This document shows positions 16,168-24,726 of a stretch of 64,000 nucleotides of DNA, in pieces. Position numbers and translations under genes: made by a program. The DNA comes from Marinobacter manganoxydans MnI7-9 (GTDB lineage: Bacteria; Pseudomonadota; Gammaproteobacteria; Pseudomonadales; Oleiphilaceae): NCBI RefSeq assembly GCF_000235625.1, contig NZ_AGTR01000053.1, forward strand, positions 62,001 to 126,000. Reading direction: 5' to 3'. Every line of letters begins with the position of its first letter. Position 1 is the stretch's first letter. Below the pieces are notes generated by a model. It saw nothing but the letters and a program-made list of their open reading frames with translations, was not told where the DNA came from and did not search any database.

Positions 16168-16839
16168 ATGAGGGTGATGTTGCTGGGCGCTACCGGCCTG
16201 ACTGGTGGCAAAGTGCTACAGGGTTTGCTGGGAAGGGAGGAAGTTTCGCAGGTGGTGGCGCTGGTGAGACACAAGCTGCCGACGCTGCATGACAAACTGG
16301 CACAGCATGAAGTCGATTTCGATCGCTTGGAGGATCACGCCGAACTGTTCGATGTGGATGTGATTATCTGCTGCCTGGGCACCACCATCAAAAAAGCGGG
16401 CTCACAGGATCAGTTCCGGAAGGTGGATCTGGGCTACCCGATGAAAGCCGGTGAGCTGGGTCGCTCCCGTGGAGTACGAGCGTTCATCCTGATGTCTGCG
16501 ATTGGAGCCTCGTCGTCGTCGACTATTTTCTATAACCGGGTAAAGGGCGAGCTTGAAGACGCCCTGAGAGATCTCGACTATCCCTACCTGTCCATCTATC
16601 ACCCGAGTCTGTTGTTGGGCGATCGCAAAGAACAGCGCACCGCCGAGGCCCTGGGCATAAAAGCGATGCCACTGGTGAACCGTCTGCTGATCGGTCCCCT
16701 GGATAAGTACCGCGGCATCGAGGCGCAAACGGTGGCCAATGCCATGGTCAATGAGGCGTGTAGGCTGGCCTCAGAGCCTGCTGCCGAGCAGGTGGTCCAG
16801 ACGCGCGAGTACGATGAGATTGTCCAGCTGGCGGGCTGA
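16168..16839 (+). CDS. NAD(P)-binding Rossmann-fold oxidoreductase (HTATIP2/YwnB-like)
   Basis: A 223-residue single-domain atypical short-chain dehydrogenase-like protein. The dinucleotide loop GATGLTGG is at 7-14. Later features are CLGTTIKKAGSQDQFRKVD near 73-91 and the FILMSAIGASSSS strand. It lacks the classic YxxxK catalytic pair in an obvious place, although a Y-N-R-V-K stretch (YNRVKGELED) follows ASSSSTIF and may serve. The substrate is unknown. GGGGGAAAG precedes the ATG. It ends five bases before the end of the convergent LysE gene. Confidence 0.82.
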   Translation: MRVMLLGATGLTGGKVLQGLLGREEVSQVVALVRHKLPTLHDKLAQHEVDFDRLEDHAELFDVDVIICCLGTTIKKAGSQDQFRKVDLGYPMKAGELGRSRGVRAFILMSAIGASSSSTIFYNRVKGELEDALRDLDYPYLSIYHPSLLLGDRKEQRTAEALGIKAMPLVNRLLIGPLDKYRGIEAQTVANAMVNEACRLASEPAAEQVVQTREYDEIVQLAG

Positions 16840-16844
16840 GCCGG

Positions 16845-17465
16845 TTATTTCCCGTTCAGAATGCCGACAACCAGACGGCCGGCCAGTCCAATGAGAATGG
16901 CCCCGAAGATACGCTCGAACCACACGGCTTTCTGTCTGAGCAGGGTCAGCCATTTCGGGTTGGAGAACAGCCAGGCGACGATCAGGTACCAGCTGGTATC
17001 AATGACAAGGGCGGTTGCGGCATAGCCGAACTTGGCCATCAGGCTGGTGTCGGTGCCCACGACCTGGCTGAACAGGGCCAGGAAGAATACCGCGATTTTC
17101 GGGTTGAAGAAGGCAATCAGAAAACCGTCACGGGCCGCACTTTTGGTGGTGGGCGGCTCGGGCAGTTCGTCATCCGCCTGCCGCTTTGCCATCAGTCCTT
17201 TCACGCCCAGCCAGGCCAGGTACAGGGCGCCGCCCCATTGCAGAATTGAAAACGCCGTTGGCGAGGCGGTGATGATGGCGGCGAGCCCGAGGATGCTCAG
17301 AAAGGCATAGATGCCGACACCGATGCCATGGCTAAGAGCGGTCATGATGCCATTGCGCCGACCACCGGTGAGCGTCTGCTTGAGCACCAGTGCCAGCGAG
17401 GGTCCCGGGGACATAGCGCCCAGAATGCAGATGGTGACCACGGTCAGCCAGGTTGCAAGCGTCAT
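16845..17465 (-). CDS. LysE/RhtB family amino-acid exporter
   Basis: A 206-residue inner-membrane protein with about six hydrophobic segments. The family signature GAMSPGPSLALVLKQTLTGG appears at ~16-35, followed by GIMTALSHGIGVG, GALYLAWLGVKG and the FFNPKIAVFFLALFSQ block. RhtB-type carriers export amino acids such as threonine or homoserine lactone. It is preceded by AAAGGACTGATCC. No regulator is adjacent, so the substrate is open. Confidence 0.88.
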   Translation of the reverse strand: MTLATWLTVVTICILGAMSPGPSLALVLKQTLTGGRRNGIMTALSHGIGVGIYAFLSILGLAAIITASPTAFSILQWGGALYLAWLGVKGLMAKRQADDELPEPPTTKSAARDGFLIAFFNPKIAVFFLALFSQVVGTDTSLMAKFGYAATALVIDTSWYLIVAWLFSNPKWLTLLRQKAVWFERIFGAILIGLAGRLVVGILNGK

Positions 17466-17555
17466 GGTGGATCAGTCCTTTGCAATTGAAACAGGCTGCC
17501 GATTCTAGCAGCCTGTCCGCCGGTAAAAACCTGGAAACTGCAATCAGTTCAATGC

Positions 17556-19226
17556 TCAATCACCCGCCAGAATCCACCTGGCGGCCTTCTCGGCAATCAT
17601 CAGGGTTGGCGAATTGGTGTTGCCGCTGGTGATCGTGGGCATTACCCCAGCATCCACCACGCGCAATCCCGCCACACCCCGGACCCTCAGGTGCGGGTCC
17701 ACTACTGCCTGTTCATCATCGGCTCGCCCCATACGGGTAGTGCCCACCGGGTGAAAGATCGTGGTGCCGATGTCGCCCGCCAGCTTCGCCAGCTCGTCGT
17801 CGGTCTGGTACTCAAGGCCGGGTTTGAATTCCTCCGGCTGGTACTGCATGAACGCAGGCTGCTCGGCAATACGACGCGTCACTCGCAACGAGTCTGCCGC
17901 AACTTTCCGGTCTTCCGGCGTGCTCAGGTAATTGGGGGATATCGCCGGTGCCTGTTTTGGATCGTTGCTGCGGATGCGCACCGTACCCCGGCTGGTGGGG
18001 TTCAGATTGCAGACGCTGGCGGTGATGGCCGGGAAATTGTGAAGCGGCTGCCCGAAGGCGTCCAGGCTAAGGGGCTGCACATGGTATTCGATGTTGGCGT
18101 AATCGTATTCCTCGGAACTGCGGGTAAACAGACACAGCTGTGAGGGCGCCATACTCATCGGCCCCGAGCGTGTAAGCAGGTATTCCAGGCCGATCCTGGC
18201 CTTGCCGATCAGGGAATTGGCCATGGTGTTCAGCGTTGTGACCCCTTTCACCTTGTACACAGACCGGATCTGCAAGTGATCCTGGAGGTTCTCGCCAACG
18301 CCGGGCAGGTCGGCAACTACATCAATTCCGTGTTCCTTGAGGAGGTCGGCGGGACCAATGCCCGAGAGTTGCAGAAGCTGCGGGGAGCCAATGGCGCCAG
18401 CGGACAGGATGACTTCCCGTTTTGCCCTGGCGATAACGTCATCTCCGCCAGACCGCTCGACCCGAACGCCGACACAGCGAGGTCCGGAGCCGGCGTTTTC
18501 TGTCTCGAGCCCTAATACATGGGTTGAGTGCCACAGGGTCAGGTTGGAACGCTTTTCCGCGTTCCTCAGGAACGCTTTGGACGTATTCCAGCGCCAGCCG
18601 GAGCGCTGATTCACCTCAAAGTAATCCACGCCCTCGTTGTCGCCGCGGTTGAAATCCCGGGTCCGGGGTATGCCCGCCTCGACGCAGGCAGTGGCAAAGT
18701 CCTCCAGCACTTTCCACTTCAGGCGCTGATGCTCCACACGCCATTCCCCGCCGTGACCGTGGTACTTGCGGTGCTCCGGATCGGCATCGCCGCCCTCATC
18801 AAGGCGGTAGTGATCTTCATGGCGCATGAAATCGGGAAGACAGTTGTCCCAGTTCCAGGCGTCCTCGCCGGTAATTTCGGCCCACTGCTGGTAATCACGG
18901 GCCTGACCACGAATATAGAGCATCCCGTTGATGCTGGAGCAGCCACCCAGAGTCTTGCCGCGGGGGTAGATGAGGGATCGGCCGTTCAGGCCAGGATCGG
19001 GCTCGGTACGGAAACGCCAGTCTGTTCGCGGATTGTCGATGCAGTACAGGTAGCCCACCGGGATATGAATCCAGTGGTAGTTATCCCGTCCGCCAGCCTC
19101 GATCAGTAGCACCCGATTCTCCGGGTTTGCGCTCAGCCGGTTGGCCAGCAGGCAGCCGGCAGTGCCGGCGCCGATAATGATGTAATCGAACTCCTGATGT
19201 CCCGTCGCATTGTTGTTGTCGGACAT
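17556..19226 (-). CDS. GMC family FAD-dependent alcohol dehydrogenase (possible 3-hydroxypropionate dehydrogenase)
   Basis: A 556-residue GMC oxidoreductase related to choline dehydrogenase and AlkJ. The FAD loop IIIGAGTAGCLLANRL is at ~16-31, the GMC signature 1 region reads YPRGKTLGGCSSINGMLYIRG-like near 90-110, signature 2 lies around GAIGSPQLLQLSGIGP near 275-290, and the C-terminus has the catalytic-type HPVGTTRMG and SGNTNSPTLMIAE stretches. It sits 28 bases after mmsA in the same orientation and both face a divergent LysR gene. That trio equals the layout of 3-hydroxypropionate loci known from Pseudomonas denitrificans, where the GMC enzyme makes malonate semialdehyde. Choline or other alcohols remain possible substrates. 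Confidence 0.88.
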   Translation of the reverse strand: MSDNNNATGHQEFDYIIIGAGTAGCLLANRLSANPENRVLLIEAGGRDNYHWIHIPVGYLYCIDNPRTDWRFRTEPDPGLNGRSLIYPRGKTLGGCSSINGMLYIRGQARDYQQWAEITGEDAWNWDNCLPDFMRHEDHYRLDEGGDADPEHRKYHGHGGEWRVEHQRLKWKVLEDFATACVEAGIPRTRDFNRGDNEGVDYFEVNQRSGWRWNTSKAFLRNAEKRSNLTLWHSTHVLGLETENAGSGPRCVGVRVERSGGDDVIARAKREVILSAGAIGSPQLLQLSGIGPADLLKEHGIDVVADLPGVGENLQDHLQIRSVYKVKGVTTLNTMANSLIGKARIGLEYLLTRSGPMSMAPSQLCLFTRSSEEYDYANIEYHVQPLSLDAFGQPLHNFPAITASVCNLNPTSRGTVRIRSNDPKQAPAISPNYLSTPEDRKVAADSLRVTRRIAEQPAFMQYQPEEFKPGLEYQTDDELAKLAGDIGTTIFHPVGTTRMGRADDEQAVVDPHLRVRGVAGLRVVDAGVMPTITSGNTNSPTLMIAEKAARWILAGD

Positions 19227-19254
19227 GGCGTTTTCTCCGCTGCTGGTTTTCTAG

Positions 19255-20766
19255 TTACTTGGCGGTCGGCATCACAAATTCCGCACCGGCATCAATGGAA
19301 TCGGACCAGCGCTGCATGATGGATTTCTGGCGCGTGTAGAACTTCACGCCCTCTTCGCCGTAAGCGTGGGTGTCGCCAAACATCGAGCGCTTCCAGCCGC
19401 CAAAGCCGTGCCACGCCATGGGTACGGGAATGGGTACGTTAATCCCGACCATGCCGACCTGGATTCGGCGGCCAAATTCCCGGGCCACGCTGCCGCTCTC
19501 GGTGAAGCAGCTGACACCGTTGCCGAATTCGTGGTCGTTGATCAGACGAATCGCCGTTGCGATATCGGGTACCCGGACACAGGCCAGAACCGGTCCGAAG
19601 ATTTCTTCACGATAGATCGTCATATCGGGCGTGACGTGATCAAACAGTGAACCGCCCATCCAGAAACCATCGGCGCAGCCATCGCCGGTGTTCGAGGCAT
19701 CGAACTCCCGGCCATCCACGACCAGCTCGGCACCTTCTGCCATACCCTTGTCAATGTAGCCGGTAATGCGCTGGTGTGCGGCGGCGGTAACAATCGGGCC
19801 CATCTCGGCATCCAGCTGTTCGCCGTTTTTCACTTTCAGGCTTCGGGCCCGCTCGGCCAGTCTTGGCACGATCTTGTCCGCAACATCCCCGACAAGCACC
19901 GCCACACTGATGGCCATGCAGCGCTCGCCGGCACTACCATAAGCGGCACCGATCAGGGCATCGACCGCTTTGTCGAGATCGGCGTCCGGCATCACCACCA
20001 TGTGGTTCTTGGCGCCGCCCAGCGCCTGAATACGCTTGCCGTGCTTGGCGCCTTTCTCGTAAAGCAGGTTGGCAATCGGGGTGGATCCGACAAAACTCAG
20101 GGCCTGGACATCCGGATGCTCGATCAGGGCGTTCACCGCGTCCTTGTCGCCCTGCACCACGTTAAATACGCCATCGGGCAGGCCGGCCTGTTTGAGCAGG
20201 TCGGCAATCATCAGGGAAGCGCTCGGGTCGAGCGGGCTGGGCTTCAGGACAAAGGTGTTGCCTGCCGCAATGGCTACCGGAAACATCCACATGGGCACCA
20301 TCGCCGGGAAGTTGAACGGGGTAACGCCGGCGACCACGCCCAGGGGCTGGCGGGTGGTCCAGTTATCGATACCCGTGCTGACCTGCTCGGTGTAATCGCC
20401 TTTCAGAAGCTGGGGAATGCCGCAGGCGAACTCGACGATGTCGATGCCCCGGGCTACTTCGCCCTGGGCGTCCGTGAATACCTTGCCATGCTCCGCGGTG
20501 ATGGCGCGGGCCAGGTCATCCTTGTGAGTGTTCAACAGTTCCAGAAACTTGAACATGACCCTGGCCCGGCGAATGGGCGGTGTGTCGGCCCAGGCGGGGA
20601 ATGCAGCATCGGCGGCAGCAACAGCGGCGTCTACGTCCTCACGGCCGGCCAGAGCTACGCGGCCTGTGACCTGTCCGGTGGCCGGATTGAACACGTCCTG
20701 GGACTGGCTGGATGTGCCGAGAGATATTTCGCCATTGATATAATGCTGGATGGTTGCGTTGGTCAT
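19255..20766 (-). CDS. mmsA: CoA-acylating methylmalonate-semialdehyde dehydrogenase
   Basis: A 503-residue aldehyde dehydrogenase of the MmsA type. It converts methylmalonate semialdehyde or malonate semialdehyde, CoA and NAD+ to propionyl- or acetyl-CoA. The catalytic cysteine is C283 in [14 protein letters not shown], the glycine-rich cofactor loop reads [15 protein letters not shown] near 225-239, and the family feature [14 protein letters not shown] is at 150-163. The length equals other MmsA proteins. It is the first gene after the intergenic region shared with the LysR gene, whose palindrome at 20910-20930 could act on both. Its placement with a GMC dehydrogenase suggests 3-hydroxypropionate or 3-hydroxyisobutyrate breakdown. 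Confidence 0.92.
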   Translation of the reverse strand: MTNATIQHYINGEISLGTSSQSQDVFNPATGQVTGRVALAGREDVDAAVAAADAAFPAWADTPPIRRARVMFKFLELLNTHKDDLARAITAEHGKVFTDAQGEVARGIDIVEFACGIPQLLKGDYTEQVSTGIDNWTTRQPLGVVAGVTPFNFPAMVPMWMFPVAIAAGNTFVLKPSPLDPSASLMIADLLKQAGLPDGVFNVVQGDKDAVNALIEHPDVQALSFVGSTPIANLLYEKGAKHGKRIQALGGAKNHMVVMPDADLDKAVDALIGAAYGSAGERCMAISVAVLVGDVADKIVPRLAERARSLKVKNGEQLDAEMGPIVTAAAHQRITGYIDKGMAEGAELVVDGREFDASNTGDGCADGFWMGGSLFDHVTPDMTIYREEIFGPVLACVRVPDIATAIRLINDHEFGNGVSCFTESGSVAREFGRRIQVGMVGINVPIPVPMAWHGFGGWKRSMFGDTHAYGEEGVKFYTRQKSIMQRWSDSIDAGAEFVMPTAK

Positions 20767-20909
20767 GGATGCCTCTGTCTTTTCGCGATTGGCCGCTCGA
20801 AATGGCAGAAATGCATTCTGCTAAGGGCCCTTAAGGAGCTTTGGGTAATTTCTGACCATACAGGTTAGGTGTGGCAAAGGGGGAAAGCAATTGAGATTTT
20901 CAAAAGCCA

Positions 20910-20930
20910 GATATAAGGTAATCTTATATC
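20910..20930. promoter_or_regulatory. Palindrome typical of a LysR operator, between mmsA and lysR
   Basis: Perfect 8-base arms GATATAAG and CTTATATC are separated by GTAAT. The pattern fits the T-N11-A interrupted dyads bound by LysR proteins. It ends 22 bases before the LysR start and lies 143 bases upstream of the mmsA start, so it is well placed for autoregulation and divergent activation. Confidence 0.65.
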
Positions 20931-20952
20931 GAGAACCTGAAACGAGACGCTT

Positions 20953-21861
20953 ATGTACCCCCTTCAGAGCCTTCGGGCGTTCGTTACTGTCGCCCGTGAG
21001 GGCAGTGTAAGCCGCGCCGCCACTCGCCTCCATCTGACTCAGCCCGCCGTCAGCCTCAAGCTCAAGCAACTGCAGGACGAACTGGAACTCAAACTGTTCC
21101 TGCGCAAGCCCCAGGGTCTGGTGTTGACCCCCGATGGTCAGGCTCTCTTGCCTTCGGCTGAAAAAGCACTCGCTGCCATGGCGGCGTTTGCGCAGAGCGC
21201 CCGGGCATTGCATAACACACTTCGAGGGCGGTTGCGGATTGGTACCATCGTGGATCCGGAATTTATCCGTCTCGGGGCGTTTCTGCACCGCCTGGTGGAA
21301 CGGGCGCCACAACTGGAAACCGAGCTGCGTCAGGGTATGAGTGGCAGCGTGTTGGAACAGGTCAGGGATGGCCGCCTCGATGTCGGTTTTTTTCTGGCGC
21401 CGCCCGGCGTCGGGCCGGGTGCACTGGCGCCGGATGTGGTTCACCGTGAGCTGACCCGGTTTCACTACTATGTGGTTGCGCCGGCGGGTTGGGGGCCGAG
21501 GCTTCGGTCGGCCCAGTGGTCCGACTTGGCAGCTATGCCCTGGATTGTGACCCCAGAAGACTCCGTTCATCACCGGCTGCTTAAAGGCGCTCTGGAACCC
21601 ATGGGGTTAATGCCGCGGGGCGTAGCCCAGGTCGATCAGGAGGCGTGCATGCTGGACCTGGTCAGGGCAGGTGTGGGTTTGAGTCTCGCGCGGGATGCAT
21701 TGGCGATGGCTGAGCGCCAGGAAACCGGCCTGGAAATTGTTGAGGGGTTGCAGTTGCCTTGCGCGCTCAGTTTCGTATGGCACCAGGACCGACAGGGCGA
21801 GCCTCTGATCGCGGAGGCTCTGGAAGCCCTGGCGGGTGTCTGGGCGGTTAGCCCAACGTAG
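20953..21861 (+). CDS. LysR family regulator, divergent from mmsA
   Basis: A 302-residue LysR protein. The helix-turn-helix is at 1-60 (LQSLRAFVTVAREGSVSRAA, HLTQPAVSLKLKQLQDEL). The effector domain starts near RLRIGTIVDPEFIRLG and extends to ~290. It is transcribed away from mmsA and the GMC gene, and a LysR-type dyad lies in the shared intergenic region, so it is the likely regulator of those catabolic genes. Its 3' end overlaps the convergent ZIP transporter gene by 14 bases. Confidence 0.92.
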   Translation: MYPLQSLRAFVTVAREGSVSRAATRLHLTQPAVSLKLKQLQDELELKLFLRKPQGLVLTPDGQALLPSAEKALAAMAAFAQSARALHNTLRGRLRIGTIVDPEFIRLGAFLHRLVERAPQLETELRQGMSGSVLEQVRDGRLDVGFFLAPPGVGPGALAPDVVHRELTRFHYYVVAPAGWGPRLRSAQWSDLAAMPWIVTPEDSVHHRLLKGALEPMGLMPRGVAQVDQEACMLDLVRAGVGLSLARDALAMAERQETGLEIVEGLQLPCALSFVWHQDRQGEPLIAEALEALAGVWAVSPT

Positions 21862-22633
21862 CATCCAGGAACATCATTACGGCAAAACCGCCCATCAGGC
21901 AGAAGGTGGACATGATTTTCCATTGCCGGTGATGGGTTTCGGGGATAATTTCATTGCTGATGATGAACAGCATGGCGCCTGCTGCGAAGCCAAGGGTCCA
22001 GGGCATTATTGGCTCGGCAAGCCAGACAAGCGTCGCTCCGAAGAGACCACCCAGTGGCTCGGCCAATCCAGTCATCAGGGCAATGCTGAAGGCCTTGATT
22101 CGCGAGTAGTTGATGGCCAATAGCGAAAAAGCGACGGCCAGCCCCTCCGGAATGTTCTGGAGTCCGATACCGGTGGCAAGAACATAGCCATTATTGACAT
22201 CGCCGCCGGCGAAACCGACGCCCACCGCCATGCCTTCGGGGAAGTTGTGGAGGGTTATAGCGACAATAAAGAGCCAAATGCCGCGGATGTAAGAAGCGTC
22301 CGATCCTTCCCGGCCCAGTTCGAAGTGCTGATGCGGCAGCTTCTGGTGCACAAAGTAGAGGGCAGCGGCACCGGAGAGCAGGCCGAAAATGACAATCAGC
22401 GCGGCGGTCCAGGTTTCGCCAGTAATCTGTTCGCCGTACTCGAGGCCAGGTAGTAACAGAGAAAAAAATGACGCCGCCAACATCACGCCTGCGGCTGAAG
22501 CCAGCATACCGTCCTGCAGTTTATGGGTGAGGGTACGGACAAGAAACACACCCAGGGCGCCCACGCCACTGGCAAGGCCCGCCAGCAGGCTGGCAATGGT
22601 TCCCAGCCAGACAATACTGATGTCAGAAGTCAT
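21848..22633 (-). CDS. ZIP family metal transporter
   Basis: A 261-residue inner-membrane protein with about eight helices. The metal-site motifs of the family are plain: HNFPEGMAVGVGF in helix IV and QNIPEGLAVAFSLL in helix V. A histidine-containing cytoplasmic loop (KLPHQHFELGRE) precedes them. It belongs to the GufA-like bacterial ZIP branch and would take up zinc or other divalent cations. GGGAGACTGA before the ATG is a strong ribosome-binding site. No metal-regulator operator was seen nearby. Confidence 0.9.
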   Translation of the reverse strand: MTSDISIVWLGTIASLLAGLASGVGALGVFLVRTLTHKLQDGMLASAAGVMLAASFFSLLLPGLEYGEQITGETWTAALIVIFGLLSGAAALYFVHQKLPHQHFELGREGSDASYIRGIWLFIVAITLHNFPEGMAVGVGFAGGDVNNGYVLATGIGLQNIPEGLAVAFSLLAINYSRIKAFSIALMTGLAEPLGGLFGATLVWLAEPIMPWTLGFAAGAMLFIISNEIIPETHHRQWKIMSTFCLMGGFAVMMFLDATLG

Positions 22634-22738
22634 TCAGTCTCCCGTTGACTTGTAATGTCAGCATAGCAGCTTGAAGTAGCTACGCCGGAGGCCCCGCTGT
22701 GGGTTCCTCCGGCTGCATTTCTCGGGAGAGAAAAGCGA

Positions 22739-23839
22739 TCAGGCGGCGTTCTGCTCGCGCCAGGCCAGCTCGTTGGAAATGGTGGCCTTCGGTTGCAGCA
22801 TCGCGAAATCGATGTCTGCAATCTCTTTGCCGTCTTTGAGGCGCTGCACGAAGTCCGGGTTTGCGAGCGCCTTCTTGCCCACCGCAAGCAACGCGTCCGG
22901 GAACTGGTTGGCCACATCCTGGCAGTTGGTTTCATCAATGTTGCCATTGAGGATAAGACCGATCCCTTCAACGCTGGCGGCCACGCCAGCCAGGCTCTCA
23001 TCACCCTCTACAAAATGCTTCCGGTTAACGTCACCGTCGGTTGTATGGACGAAATCGGCACCTGCATCGCGGACCGCTTCCACAATCTGACGGAATCCGG
23101 CTTCACCCTCCGGCAGCTGGTGGTCTGGATCAGTGACCGTGCCCTGAGACAGGCGGATGCCTACGGTGAAGTCCTCGCCAACGGCCTCGCGAATCGCACG
23201 GACCACTTCAACCACCAGGCGCAGCCGGTTTTCCAGTGAACCACCGTACTCATCGTCGCGTTGGTTAAAGTAGGTGCTCAGGAACTGATTCAACAGATAG
23301 CCGTTGGCCCCGTGAATCTCAATGCCATCGAAGCCGGCGGCTTTCGCATTGGCGGCGGAATGTGCAAAACCTTCAACCGCCGCCTGAATGTCGGTCCTGG
23401 TCATGGCGCTGGGCGTTTGCCACTCAGTCTGGTCGCCATAGAAACCAAGCGGGGCGCCTTTTGGGGTAACTTCGCTGGGCGCCTGTGGCTGGTCGGTGAA
23501 ACGGTTGGCCTGGAACTGCGCGCCGGCGTGCATCAACTGAACGATGATCTTGCTGCCTGCGGCGTGTACCCGTTCGACAATGGTCTTCCAGCCATCTATC
23601 TGCGCTTCGTTGATGATGCCGGGCTGGTTGGCATAGCCCTGGCTTGCCTTGCCATCGGTATAGGTTCCCTCGGTGATCACCAGACCAAAGCCGCCCCTCG
23701 CGTAGCGTTCGTAATGGTCTGCCATCAGGGCATTCGGGGTGCCGTCCGGCTCCGCACTGGTGCGTGTCATTGGTGCCAGGGCGAATCGATTAGGTACCTC
23801 GATGGTGTTGAATTTGATGGATTGCATCACGTCGCTCAT
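22739..23839 (-). CDS. Old yellow enzyme family NADH:flavin oxidoreductase/alkene reductase
   Basis: A 366-residue FMN-binding TIM-barrel enzyme. It opens with FNTIEVPNRFALAPMTRTSA, carries IIVQLMHAGAQ in the middle, and has the active-site block GFDGIEIHGANGYLLNQFLS (His and Asn for ligand binding) followed by DDEYGGSLENRLRL. This is the NemA-like class that reduces activated C=C bonds. The phosphate-site end is seen near FPDALLAVGKKALANPDFVQ. It appears monocistronic; a GC-rich hairpin follows at 22684-22713 but has no U-run. Confidence 0.88.
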   Translation of the reverse strand: MSDVMQSIKFNTIEVPNRFALAPMTRTSAEPDGTPNALMADHYERYARGGFGLVITEGTYTDGKASQGYANQPGIINEAQIDGWKTIVERVHAAGSKIIVQLMHAGAQFQANRFTDQPQAPSEVTPKGAPLGFYGDQTEWQTPSAMTRTDIQAAVEGFAHSAANAKAAGFDGIEIHGANGYLLNQFLSTYFNQRDDEYGGSLENRLRLVVEVVRAIREAVGEDFTVGIRLSQGTVTDPDHQLPEGEAGFRQIVEAVRDAGADFVHTTDGDVNRKHFVEGDESLAGVAASVEGIGLILNGNIDETNCQDVANQFPDALLAVGKKALANPDFVQRLKDGKEIADIDFAMLQPKATISNELAWREQNAA

Positions 23840-23944
23840 AGATACCCTTTCATGTTGTTGAATTGGACGAGGGATACTATCGGGGCGCAGCGCCTTCTCT
23901 AAAAGCGAAGAATATCGACACAGCCTGTCAGTATTTTTGAATGA

Positions 23945-24235
23945 TTATTCTGAGGTGCCGGTTTTGCTGTCGGAATGGCCAAGGGAGCGTTCCGGTGCAA
24001 CCTGGTCGCGAACCAATTGCTTGAGTTTGGTAATTTCCGGGAAGCCGCCGTCTTGCTTGCGGGACCAGACCCGCTTGCCATTGACCCACACCTCGAAAAT
24101 ACCGCCAGTGCCGGGGTGCAGGCTCAATTCACTGATCTCGCCTTCGAAGGTTGTCAGCAGCTCCTGCGCCATCCAGGCCGAGCGCAGAAGCCAGCGGCAA
24201 CCGGTGCAATAGTGGATATCGATTTTGTTAGTCAT
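23945..24235 (-). CDS. Rdx family (SelT/SelW/SelH) thioredoxin-like protein, Cys form
   Basis: A 96-residue protein with the redox motif CTGC at residues 10-13 (HYCTGCRWLLRSAWMAQELL), where animal homologues often carry selenocysteine. It continues with ELSLHPGTGGIFEVWVNG and VWSRKQDGGFPEITKLKQLVRD, which are family signatures. It starts six bases after the lipoprotein gene stop, so the two are co-transcribed. The role is presumed redox and unknown in detail. Confidence 0.88.
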   Translation of the reverse strand: MTNKIDIHYCTGCRWLLRSAWMAQELLTTFEGEISELSLHPGTGGIFEVWVNGKRVWSRKQDGGFPEITKLKQLVRDQVAPERSLGHSDSKTGTSE

Positions 24236-24241
24236 GAAGAA

Positions 24242-24694
24242 TCAGTCCGTGTCGTTGGTGGGATAGACCGAGCGAGACAGGGTGGGTTCACAGCCGACAA
24301 CTCTACGGGCCTGTTTGTGAGCGTGGAGATACCAGCGTTGGCCGGCTTTTGCGAACGTGTTTTTGCTCACGGCAAAGTCTACGTTTTCCATGGTTGCCGG
24401 AATAGGCGAGCCGTCGGCGTGGCGATAAACGCAGCTCACGCCAATGGTCAGCGCTGTCGCTGCCGGTAGTTCAATGAATCCGTCTTCTCTTACAGCCGGC
24501 TCATTGCCATTTATCGCAATGACCTTGAGACAGGGACCGTAGTGAACCTTTTCAAGATCATCCAGGTATTCGTTGAGACAATGGTTGGCGCTGACGAAAA
24601 CCGTGTCTCCGTCAATTTCGTCTTCGGCGGGCGGCAGCGACTGACATCCCTGCAGTAAGAGTATCCCGAAAACCAATAGCAGGGTCTGTTTCAT
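24242..24694 (-). CDS. Small lipoprotein of unknown function
   Basis: A 150-residue exported protein with a clear lipobox (LLLQGC, modified at C17). The mature part has four or more cysteines (HCLNEYLDD, YGPCLKV, VSCVYRH, VVGCEPT), so one or two disulfides are likely. I do not recognise a named domain. TGAGGAGATATC precedes the ATG. It is the first gene of a two-gene unit with the Rdx protein, which hints at a thiol-related envelope job, an inference only. Confidence 0.75.
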   Translation of the reverse strand: MKQTLLLVFGILLLQGCQSLPPAEDEIDGDTVFVSANHCLNEYLDDLEKVHYGPCLKVIAINGNEPAVREDGFIELPAATALTIGVSCVYRHADGSPIPATMENVDFAVSKNTFAKAGQRWYLHAHKQARRVVGCEPTLSRSVYPTNDTD

Positions 24695-24726
24695 GATATC
24701 TCCTCAACTGATGCGCGTATCCTGTT

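Noticed and set aside
19774-20868. Plus-strand ORF (364 codons) opposite mmsA
   Set aside because: Lies entirely within the mmsA coding region and its upstream gap; no domain or ribosome-binding site.
22684-22713. GC-rich hairpin (GCCGGAGG/CCTCCGGC) after the old-yellow-enzyme gene as a terminator
   Set aside because: No U-run follows in the direction of transcription, and the loop is long, so I did not call it a terminator.
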